A stretch of DNA of 10,550 nt, from contig CAYVQU010000175.1 in NCBI GenBank assembly GCA_964453155.1, positions 1-10,550 of the forward strand, given 5' to 3'. A model generated the notes under the pieces. It had not been told where the DNA came from, made no database searches, and saw only the letters and a program-made list of their open reading frames with translations. The translations under genes were made by a program, and so were the position numbers. Shown here one piece after another: positions 1 through 5,331 of this stretch; position 1 is the first letter of the stretch, and each line of letters starts with the position of its first letter. The stretch comes from CAYVQU01 sp964453155 (lineage in GTDB: Bacteria; Chloroflexota; Anaerolineae; Anaerolineales; UBA11858).

Positions 1-58
1 GCCTATGTTTTTCGTTAATTTTCTGTTCTACCGCTACTTTTTGAGATGACACCAATTC

Positions 59-457
59 ATGACAAACTTACAACAATGTGATATTTGCGGCCAGTCCAAA
101 TCAGATCTAAAAATCGACGCTGACAGTCTCTGGATTTGCCCCGCCTGTCAAAAACAGATCAAAACCAAACCCGTTTCTCTAGAAAACAGTGAATTTGAAT
201 TAGCTGATGAACTCAAACCCCTCGTCAGCAAGAGTGCCGGCGCAATCTGCCGCACCCTGGAAATCCCGCAGGCCCCACCCTATGACACCGTTCTCAAAGC
301 CGCAACCCGCATTGGCTATGACCAAGACCGCTTCATGAGTGCCTGGTTGTTCGTCACCCAATGGCAGGATGGCACCACCGTCTGGCGCGCCTCAGATGGC
401 AGTGCCACCGCGCAAGTATCCATAGATGGGACAGTCAGTATCAACGACCAACATTAA
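59..457 (+). CDS. Small zinc-ribbon protein of unknown function
   Basis: This is a 132-residue protein that I do not recognise as a named family. The N-terminus shows two CxxC pairs, Cys7/Cys10 and Cys27/Cys30, separated by 16 residues, which is the layout of a four-cysteine zinc ribbon. The remaining roughly 100 residues look like a soluble globular domain: an acidic stretch, then a helical region around residues 70-100 (FMSAWLFVTQW), then short strand-like segments at the C-terminus. There is no signal peptide or membrane segment, so a cytoplasmic protein is likely. No strong ribosome binding site precedes the ATG; only a weak GAG lies upstream, and the start is chosen because the first cysteine pair follows at once. 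It stands alone, 261 bases ahead of the oligopeptidase gene. A nucleic-acid or protein-binding role would be a guess from the ribbon only. Confidence 0.7.
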   Translation: MTNLQQCDICGQSKSDLKIDADSLWICPACQKQIKTKPVSLENSEFELADELKPLVSKSAGAICRTLEIPQAPPYDTVLKAATRIGYDQDRFMSAWLFVTQWQDGTTVWRASDGSATAQVSIDGTVSINDQH

Positions 458-684
458 ACCGCGAATAACGCGAATTAGCGCTAATCATAAAATATTTGTA
501 ATGGTCAAGAGTAGCTTGAACACATGTCATTGCGAATGAAATGAAGCAATCCCCCTCTCGCTAGGGAGGAGACTGCTTCGGCGGTAATGCTGCCTCGCAG
601 TGACATTAATCTGATGTTGTTCAACCTTCTATTGACGAGTACATAATCATAAAATATTCGTGAAGATTAGCGTAATTCGTGGTT
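457..684. repeat. Palindromic intergenic repeat interrupted by a MITE-like insertion
   Basis: The left arm (457-485) starts AACCGCGAATAACG and ends CTAAT. The right arm (666-684), read on the minus strand, is AACCACGAATTACGCTAAT. The arms match as an imperfect inverted repeat, the left one carrying about ten extra bases. In between lie two copies of a 15-bp direct repeat and the 147-bp element at 497-643. If that element and one direct-repeat copy are removed, a compact palindromic repeat of about 66 bp remains. I read this as an older dispersed palindrome that received a later insertion near its centre. Confidence 0.55.
497..643. mobile_element. MITE-like element, copy 1 (147 bp)
   Basis: The element begins TGTAATGGTCAAG. 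Its right end read on the minus strand begins TGTACTCGTCAAT, and both ends run on into TTGAACA and then a GTCA(T/C)TGCGA block, giving imperfect terminal inverted repeats. It is bounded by a perfect 15-bp direct repeat TAATCATAAAATATT at 482-496 and 644-658, which looks like a target-site duplication. The interior has complementary stretches (GAAGCAAT near 543-550 and ACTGCTTC near 572-579), so a transcript would fold into a long hairpin. There is no open reading frame inside, so any movement would need a transposase from elsewhere. A second copy lies at 5021-5180. Confidence 0.75.
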
Positions 685-718
685 AAATGTATCAAATTAC
701 TCAACGACGGAGAGCAGA

Positions 719-2773
719 ATGCCCCAACACCCTATTGCCCCCAAACGCCCCTACGAAATCACCCAACATGGCCAAACCCGCATAGATGATTATTACTGGC
801 TGCGCAACCGCGAAGACCCCGCCGTGATCGAATATCTTCAGGCGGAGAATGATTATCAGGAGGAAATGCTGCAGCACACCCAGGAGTTGCAGGCTCAGCT
901 CTACGAGGAGATGAAAGCCCGGATTAAAGAAGATGACTCGTCTGTCCCAGCGCAGGATGGCGAATACTTCTACTATACCCGCACGGAGAAGGGGAAACAA
1001 TATCCCTACTACTGTCGTAAAAAAGGATCCATCGACGCCCCCGAAGAGATTCTCATCGATCAAAATGCATTGGCCGAGGGGAAATCTTTCTGCCGGATCG
1101 GTGCGTTTTCCGTCAGCCCTGACCATCAAAAACTGGCCTATTCCGTTGACCCGGATGGCACCGAAAAATGTGTCATCTATATCAAGGATTTAATCACCGG
1201 CGAACACTATCCCGAAGAAATCCATAACACTGCTGGAGACGTTTACGACCATAAAGGAGTTGAATGGGCAGCTGATAACCAGACGATCTTCTACCTCACC
1301 TTAGACGCCGCCCTGCGACCCTACAAGCTACACCGGCATGTCATCGGCAGCGACCCTAAGGACGATCAACTCCTATTCCATGAAGCCGACGAAACTTACT
1401 ATTTATACGTCGGCAAAACCCGCAGTGGCGCCTATATCACTGCCCATTCTGGTTCTACATTAACCGATGAATGGCGGATTCTGCCCGCGGATCAACCCGC
1501 CAGCGAGTTTACCGTGTTCCAATCACGGACTCAGGGTTTAGAATACAAAATCGACCACCTCGGGGATCAATTTTACATCGTCACCAACGACGAGGCTCTC
1601 AATTTTCGATTGATGAGCACGCCCTTGAAGGCCACTACGAAAGAGAACTGGACCGAAGTTATCCCCCACCGCCCCGAAGTCTACCTGACCGGCCTGATGG
1701 CGTTCGCCAACCATCTCGTTCTCTTCGAACGCAAAGCTGGGTTGAAACAAATCTACATCGCGGCTCCAGATGGTGTCAACAGGGGACGTTATGTCGAATT
1801 TCCCGAGCCAGTGTACGACATCTGGGCCGCCAAAAATCCCGAGTTCAATACCCCAACCCTGCGGTTTAACTTCTCGTCGCTGATCACCCCCAAGTCGGTG
1901 ATTGATTACGGCCTGGATTCCGGCGCGTGGGAACTCCAAAAACAGGATGAAATCCCCTCAGGTCATGATCCATCTCAATATGTCACCGAACGCCTAGATG
2001 CGACCGCCGCCGATGGCACCCAGGTCCCCATGTCCATCGTCTACAAAAAAGGACTCCAAAAAGATGGCAGCAATCCCACTCTGCTGTACGGCTATGGATC
2101 CTACGGCGCGAGTATGGAACCGGGTTTCAACGCCAACCGTTTCAGCCTGATCGACCGCGGGTTCATCTGGGCCATCGGACACATCCGGGGCGGGGCGGAG
2201 ATGGGCCGGGCCTGGTATGAAGACGGCAAAATGCTGACCAAGCGCAACACTTTCACCGATTTCATCGTCTGCGCCGAAGCCCTGATCGCGGCCGGATACA
2301 CATCCACCGAAAAACTGGGCATCATGGGCCGCTCCGCCGGGGGTCTGTTGGCCGGGGCTTGCCTGACGATGCGACCTGATCTCTACAAAGCCGTGATCGC
2401 CGCGGTCCCCTTTGTCGATGTCGTTACCACCATGGATGACTCATCCATCCCCCTGACCACCCTCGAGTACGACGAGTGGGGCAACCCCGCCAACGAACCC
2501 TACTATGAGTACATGCTCTCCTACTCGCCCTATGACAATGTGCAGGCCACCAACTATCCCGATGTGTTGATCACCACGGGTCTCAATGACCCCCGCGTGG
2601 CCTATTGGGAACCGGCCAAGTTCGCCGCCAAATTGCGTGAGCTCAAAACCGATGACAACCTGCTCCTGCTAAAAACCAATATGGATGCCGGGCACGCGGG
2701 CGCCTCGGGCCGCTACGACTATCTCAAAGAAATCGCCTTCGATTTTGCATTTCTGATTGATCGATTAACTTAA
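719..2773 (+). CDS. ptrB: Oligopeptidase B (S9A serine peptidase)
   Basis: This is a cytoplasmic serine oligopeptidase of the prolyl oligopeptidase family that cuts short peptides after basic residues (Arg or Lys). At 684 residues it has the usual family length. Roughly residues 1-400 form the N-terminal helix and seven-bladed propeller part, and the rest is the alpha/beta-hydrolase domain. The triad is visible: Ser539 in GRSAGG, Asp624 in GLNDPR, and His659 in DAGHAG. All three are offset by 7 from the residues I recall for the E. coli enzyme. The acidic pair known in enterobacterial enzymes to set P1 basic specificity would fall at Glu583 and Asp585 in LEYDEWGNP, which favours oligopeptidase B over prolyl oligopeptidase. 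No signal peptide is seen. A GGAGA ribosome binding site lies 5 bases before the ATG. It is a single-gene unit, convergent with the downstream regulator locus. Confidence 0.95.
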   Translation: MPQHPIAPKRPYEITQHGQTRIDDYYWLRNREDPAVIEYLQAENDYQEEMLQHTQELQAQLYEEMKARIKEDDSSVPAQDGEYFYYTRTEKGKQYPYYCRKKGSIDAPEEILIDQNALAEGKSFCRIGAFSVSPDHQKLAYSVDPDGTEKCVIYIKDLITGEHYPEEIHNTAGDVYDHKGVEWAADNQTIFYLTLDAALRPYKLHRHVIGSDPKDDQLLFHEADETYYLYVGKTRSGAYITAHSGSTLTDEWRILPADQPASEFTVFQSRTQGLEYKIDHLGDQFYIVTNDEALNFRLMSTPLKATTKENWTEVIPHRPEVYLTGLMAFANHLVLFERKAGLKQIYIAAPDGVNRGRYVEFPEPVYDIWAAKNPEFNTPTLRFNFSSLITPKSVIDYGLDSGAWELQKQDEIPSGHDPSQYVTERLDATAADGTQVPMSIVYKKGLQKDGSNPTLLYGYGSYGASMEPGFNANRFSLIDRGFIWAIGHIRGGAEMGRAWYEDGKMLTKRNTFTDFIVCAEALIAAGYTSTEKLGIMGRSAGGLLAGACLTMRPDLYKAVIAAVPFVDVVTTMDDSSIPLTTLEYDEWGNPANEPYYEYMLSYSPYDNVQATNYPDVLITTGLNDPRVAYWEPAKFAAKLRELKTDDNLLLLKTNMDAGHAGASGRYDYLKEIAFDFAFLIDRLT

Positions 2774-2807
2774 AGACCTTCCAGGTTTTCGAAAACCTGG
2801 AAGGTCT
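2774..2807. repeat. Perfect 34-bp palindrome after ptrB
   Basis: The left half AGACCTTCCAGGTTTTC (2774-2790) is followed directly by its exact reverse complement (2791-2807), with a TCGA centre and no spacer. It starts at the base after the ptrB stop codon and lies between convergent genes. It is not followed by a clear T-run on the plus strand. It may work as a bidirectional terminator or be a copy of a dispersed palindromic repeat; the sequence alone does not decide. Confidence 0.8.
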
Positions 2808-2814
2808 CATTCCG

Positions 2815-2852
2815 GCCCTTTGGATCACGGTCCGAAGGGCTGTTTTCTATTT
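2815..2852 (+). terminator. Probable intrinsic terminator of ptrB
   Basis: GCCCTTTGGA (2815-2824) pairs with TCCGAAGGGC (2831-2840) through a 6-base loop, with one T-G wobble, and is followed by the T-rich stretch TGTTTTCTATTT. The orientation suits termination of ptrB. The hairpin overlaps the last codons and stop of the regulator gene on the opposite strand. Confidence 0.6.
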
Positions 2853-3649
2853 ATGAGCGGAATGTAGACCAACCCCGCCTCCAATTTCTCAATCTCCACC
2901 GGCTGCGCCACCCCATAATCCGATTTAGGCAGCCAGGTATGGTAGAAATAATCCCGCGAATGAGCTTCGTGGGTCACAGTGATTTTCGCAAAAGATCCCC
3001 CTGGAATTTTTTGATGGATAAAAGGGAGATTGATGGATTCCGGCGCGTTGGTCTCAATACCGACACTGTAGAATGAAATCCCATCCTGGGTTTGGGGGTG
3101 GCTGCTGACCCCATAGATGTTGCGCTCCCCAACGGGAATATCTACTCCCGCTAACAACCCCACAAATTTCTGCACCAAATCCAGATTCTCGCCTCCCTGA
3201 GACATTATCCCCATCAAATGCAGCTCTGACCGTTCGATGACCACCGGACGCACAAAATCTGGCGAGTTGATAAATTCAAGATAATCCCCCCTCAACCGCG
3301 GCATCAGACTTTGATATGGAACGAACCCCCGCTCCCGCCATTGACTCGGCTGGATCCCAAACATCCGCTTGAAAGCCCGTGAAAAAGTCTCATGATTTTT
3401 GAATTGGTATTCCACCGCAATATCAAGAATACGGTGATCGTTCTCCAGTAGGGTGCCGGCCGCGGCACTCAATCGGCGCCGCATTAAATAATCATAGGGC
3501 GTATGCTGAACGGTCTGATTGAACGTCCGAATGAAATGATAGAGCGAGTACCCGGCGGCCGCGGCGATATCCGCAACGGTAATGTCGGCGCGCAGATTTT
3601 TTTCGACAAATTCGATGGCGGCGCAGATGGCCGGGAGTTGGGAGGGCAT
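2825..3649 (-). CDS. AraC-type regulator with C-terminal GyrI-like effector domain
   Basis: The 274-residue reading from the ATG at 3649 holds a two-helix-turn-helix AraC DNA-binding domain (about residues 8-105: ADIAAAAGYSLYHFIRTF for the first motif, ILDIAVEYQFKNHETFSRAF for the second). A GyrI-like (SOUL/Rob-type) small-molecule binding domain follows (about 134-274, from RPVVIERSELHLMGI to VYIPL). This HTH-then-GyrI order is that of Rob and similar activators, so it is a likely transcription factor that senses a small ligand; the ligand is not evident. The frame stays open upstream of 3649 to beyond 3856. The ATG has no Shine-Dalgarno, only CCCCTTTCCCTTGCTCTTT ahead of it, so it is doubtful as an independent start. 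The reading frame is one base out of phase with the GyrI-like ORF just upstream, and the two probably form one gene. Confidence 0.8.
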   Translation of the reverse strand: MPSQLPAICAAIEFVEKNLRADITVADIAAAAGYSLYHFIRTFNQTVQHTPYDYLMRRRLSAAAGTLLENDHRILDIAVEYQFKNHETFSRAFKRMFGIQPSQWRERGFVPYQSLMPRLRGDYLEFINSPDFVRPVVIERSELHLMGIMSQGGENLDLVQKFVGLLAGVDIPVGERNIYGVSSHPQTQDGISFYSVGIETNAPESINLPFIHQKIPGGSFAKITVTHEAHSRDYFYHTWLPKSDYGVAQPVEIEKLEAGLVYIPLINRKQPFGP

Positions 3650-4187
3650 AAAGAGCAAGGGAAAGGGGTTTGGGGGCTGGGTTTTGGGGTTTGACGGGCA
3701 TGTAGACATCGAGGACAGATTCGGCCAGGTTATCAACGCCTTTGAAGCGGTGGTCGTAGTATTGGAAGCTGAAGGAGTGGGAGCGTTGATATCCAGCCGT
3801 GGTGATCCGTTCATCGATTTCCATATGCCAATCGGACGATATCGCCTCCCCTTCAAAGGTGAAGACCGCGTACTGGGTCGCAGGCAGGCTTTTTGCGACT
3901 AGCTCTAGCGGGACAACGGCAAGATTCTCAACCTGTAGCCCAACAAAGACTTCAAACAAGCCTTTCGTAATGGTTTCCTCGTTGTAAACATGGACCTCGT
4001 ACATCGCTTCCTCATAGGCACTCGGCGGTATTTTCTCCGCATTCTCCCCCAAATACCGCATAAACCGCGTCCACACTCGGCCGATCTCATTCTCTCCAGC
4101 CCAATCGCTATGAGTATCAAACGGATCGCCATAAAACGACATCCCCACCAGATAAATTTCAGGTTTTTCAACAATTACGGGTTCCAT
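3492..4187 (-). CDS. GyrI-like domain ORF, apparent 5' part of the frameshifted AraC regulator
   Basis: The 231-residue ORF starts at an ATG with AGGAA about 8 bases upstream. Residues 1-166 form a GyrI-like effector-binding domain, from EPVIVEKPEIYLVGMSF to a typical closing strand VLDVYMPVK. After a Pro-rich linker (about 167-185) the sense is lost: the tail (HLRRHRICRKKSARRH onward) is Arg-rich and is merely the AraC helix-turn-helix DNA read in the wrong frame. True coding therefore probably stops, or changes frame, near 3650-3690, inside CCCC/CCCCC runs. The downstream ORF is in the +1 frame, and one extra base (or two fewer) here would fuse both into a GyrI-AraC-GyrI protein of about 460 residues. 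A recent frameshift, a sequencing error in the homopolymers or programmed frameshifting are all possible. Confidence 0.7.
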   Translation of the reverse strand: MEPVIVEKPEIYLVGMSFYGDPFDTHSDWAGENEIGRVWTRFMRYLGENAEKIPPSAYEEAMYEVHVYNEETITKGLFEVFVGLQVENLAVVPLELVAKSLPATQYAVFTFEGEAISSDWHMEIDERITTAGYQRSHSFSFQYYDHRFKGVDNLAESVLDVYMPVKPQNPAPKPLSLALYALPTPGHLRRHRICRKKSARRHYRCGYRRGRRVLALSFHSDVQSDRSAYAL

Positions 4188-4217
4188 AGGCAGTTCCTAT
4201 TTATTCTCATTTCCCCA

Positions 4218-4223
4218 ATTATA
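4218..4223 (-). promoter_or_regulatory. Candidate -10 box of the GyrI/AraC locus
   Basis: On the minus strand the hexamer TATAAT lies 30 bases ahead of the ATG at 4187, inside GATATAATTGG. A start of transcription near 4210 would leave a leader of about 23 bases that contains the AGGAA ribosome binding site. I see no good -35 hexamer at 16-18 bases, so this is a weak call. Confidence 0.4.
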
Positions 4224-4237
4224 TCTATACAAAGAAT

Positions 4238-4300
4238 TCCCCTCTCCCTAAGGGAGAGGAGGTGCGAACGCAATTCGCATAAAGGGTGAGGGGAAAGGGG
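4238..4300. repeat. Hairpin-rich intergenic repeat behind trmO
   Basis: CCTCTCCCT and AGGGAGAGG (4241-4259) form a 9-bp perfect stem around a single base, and TGCGAA / TTCGCA (near 4263-4279) form a second small stem. The block ends in GGGTGAGGGGAAAGGGG. It lies between the end of trmO and the start of the regulator. Read on the minus strand, the 9-bp stem is followed by GGAATTCTTTG, so it could end trmO transcription. The composition resembles a dispersed repeat; only one copy is present here. Confidence 0.5.
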
Positions 4301-4302
4301 TA

Positions 4303-4806
4303 CTACCCCACATCCGGCATATGTTCGGCAAAAAACGCAGCCGCTTCTTCCATCCATTCGGGCCAATCGGCGAACCAAGGGGCCACTTTGTAATCCCGAA
4401 TCCGATCTGAGATTGGGATTAAGGGCTTGATATCCAAGATTGGCGTGCCATCCAGCGCATCGATGTAGGGTAGAACGACAATCCCATTGTCCACATCGAC
4501 ATCAATGACGGCCATGGTGGTCAAAGCGATCGGGTTGGGGCGGTATTCAGAACGGCAGGCGAAGACCCCGGCTTCAACCCCGGGTGCATACGGCAACTCG
4601 GTCGTCATGATATTACGATTTTCGAGCGTGTCCATCTGGTCGGCCCACCAAAAGATCAAGATGTGGCTGAACTGATCCACCTGTTTGAGGGCGGGGCGAT
4701 AGGGTTCGTCGATTTGCAAGATGTAAGTCTGCTCTGCATCTGAGGCGCGGACGGTGCCTATGGCGTTCAGTTGATAAGTTTTACGTTTACCATTTTCGTT
4801 AGACAT
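4303..4806 (-). CDS. trmO: TrmO/TsaA-type tRNA (m6t6A37) methyltransferase
   Basis: The 167-residue protein belongs to the TsaA/TrmO (UPF0066) family, whose E. coli member uses S-adenosylmethionine to N6-methylate t6A at position 37 of a threonine tRNA. Family signatures are visible: IGTVR near residue 16, FSHILIFWW at 46-54, RPNPIALT at 89-96, and DGTPILDIKPLIP at 119-131. It is shorter than the E. coli enzyme and lacks its long C-terminal extension, like archaeal and short bacterial members, so the exact tRNA target is not certain. I chose the ATG at 4806 because GGAGG lies 7 bases before it; an in-frame ATG 60 bases upstream has no such site and would add a run of residues unlike the family. 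The gene is divergent from the acyl-CoA synthetase and is followed in the same direction by the regulator locus after 115 bases. Confidence 0.88.
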   Translation of the reverse strand: MSNENGKRKTYQLNAIGTVRASDAEQTYILQIDEPYRPALKQVDQFSHILIFWWADQMDTLENRNIMTTELPYAPGVEAGVFACRSEYRPNPIALTTMAVIDVDVDNGIVVLPYIDALDGTPILDIKPLIPISDRIRDYKVAPWFADWPEWMEEAAAFFAEHMPDVG

Positions 4807-4830
4807 ATTACCTCCAGGTTGAAAAAGAAA

Positions 4831-4922
4831 ATAACCACGAAGTGCACTAAGGTTCACTAAGAACATACTTTGTGCTTCTTTGTGTCCTCTGCGAAGCGTA
4901 CCCTTTAGGGTATGTGGTTAAT
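4831..4922. repeat. Degenerate inverted repeat upstream of trmO
   Basis: The ends are TAACCAC (4832-4838) and GTGGTTA (4914-4920). Inside, CACGAAGTGCACTAAG on the left is imperfectly complementary to CTTTGTGCTTCTTTGTG on the right, and TACCC/GGGTA form a small stem near 4899-4912. This is the style of a dispersed intergenic palindrome. It occupies the DNA just ahead of trmO, so the trmO promoter lies within or beyond it. Confidence 0.5.
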
Positions 4923-5020
4923 ATTATTGCGTTTTCTTAATTCTTCCTGATCCTGATTGCTGATTCCGGAAGATCAAATCAAGTAAAGATACGTACAATT
5001 TGACGATTTTTGCGGTTTGA

Positions 5021-5180
5021 TGTACTCGTCAACAGAACCTTGAACATTAACGTCATTGCGAACGAAGCGGAGCGAAGTGCGGCAATCTGAACCTAACCTA
5101 GATGGAGACTGCTTCGGCGGAAAAACTACCTCGCAGTGACGTTAACTTTGGAAGTGTTCAGCCTTCAATAGACTACTACA
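5021..5180. mobile_element. MITE-like element, copy 2 (160 bp)
   Basis: It begins TGTACTCGTCAACAG, and its right end read on the minus strand begins TGTAGTAGTCTATTG. Both ends continue into TGAACA and then a TTAACGTCA(T/C)TGCGA block. It is bounded by 15-bp direct repeats that differ at one base: ATTTTTGCGGTTTGA at 5006-5020 and ATTTTTGCAGTTTGA at 5181-5195. It shares with copy 1 the core GGAGACTGCTTCGGCGG and CCTCGCAGTGAC, while the middle differs in length and sequence. There is no reading frame within. The different flanking repeat and shared ends argue for independent insertion of the same element family. Confidence 0.75.
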
Positions 5181-5202
5181 ATTTTTGCAGTTTGAGAGCA
5201 AC

Positions 5203-5267
5203 CCTGATCTGAGTTCCCCGGAAACTGGGTTCGCAGAACCTTAAGTTTCCGGGGAACTCAGATCAGG
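5203..5267. repeat. Large hairpin with a perfect 24-bp stem
   Basis: The left arm at 5203-5226 (starting CCTGATCTGAG) is exactly complementary to the right arm at 5244-5267. The 17-base centre holds an inner stem GGTTC/GAACC around a GCA loop. Each arm also contains a near-palindromic AGTTCCCCGGAAACT. No gene points into it from the left, so it is not an obvious terminator. It lies 64 bases before the synthetase start, just upstream of the promoter-like box, and might be a dispersed repeat or a regulator-binding or supercoil-sensitive site. Confidence 0.8.
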
Positions 5268-5319
5268 ATTCGTGACATTCGTCGTATTCTGTCATTCGTG
5301 TTGGTATCTCCCGATAATA

Positions 5320-5325
5320 TATAAT
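5320..5325 (+). promoter_or_regulatory. -10 box abutting the acyl-CoA synthetase start
   Basis: A perfect TATAAT ends 6 bases before the ATG at 5332, and there is no Shine-Dalgarno in between or upstream. With the usual distance from -10 box to transcription start, the RNA would begin at or next to the ATG, so a leaderless message is expected. No convincing -35 hexamer is visible; TTGGTA at 5301-5306 is too close. Confidence 0.5.
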
Positions 5326-5331
5326 TCAATC

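Larger units (their letters stand above)
4807..5331. other. 525-bp divergent intergenic region with stacked repeats
   Basis: No credible gene lies here. In order it holds the trmO ribosome binding site, a degenerate inverted repeat (4831-4922), a minor TCTTCC/GGAAGA stem (4942-4973), a MITE-like element with its direct repeats (5006-5195), a 24-bp-stem hairpin (5203-5267), and the promoter-like TATAAT next to the synthetase start. Both flanking genes must be transcribed from here. Confidence 0.7.

Noticed and set aside
457..718. Possible CRISPR array or small-RNA gene in the repeat-rich gap
   Set aside because: The repeats are inverted ends and one direct duplication, with no regular repeat-spacer pattern; an RNA gene cannot be supported from the sequence.
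701..1129. 142-residue ORF on the minus strand at the 5' end of ptrB
   Set aside because: It lies opposite a clear oligopeptidase B reading frame, has no ribosome binding site of note and no recognisable domain; it is an antisense shadow.
3650..3856. 69-residue N-terminal extension of the AraC regulator frame
   Set aside because: The same DNA encodes the convincing end of the upstream GyrI-like domain in another frame, and the extension is low-complexity Ser/Thr/Pro sequence.
4807..4866. In-frame upstream start of trmO adding 20 residues
   Set aside because: The internal ATG at 4806 has GGAGG at good spacing, and the extension falls in repeat DNA.
5228..5240. GGTTC-GCA-GAACC looks like a tRNA T-arm
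   Set aside because: The rest of the cloverleaf is missing; the motif is the inner stem of the 24-bp hairpin.
5272..5331. Upstream in-frame start that would lengthen the acyl-CoA synthetase by 20 residues
   Set aside because: The extra residues do not resemble the family N-terminus, no ribosome binding site precedes this ATG, and the promoter-like TATAAT lies within the extension.
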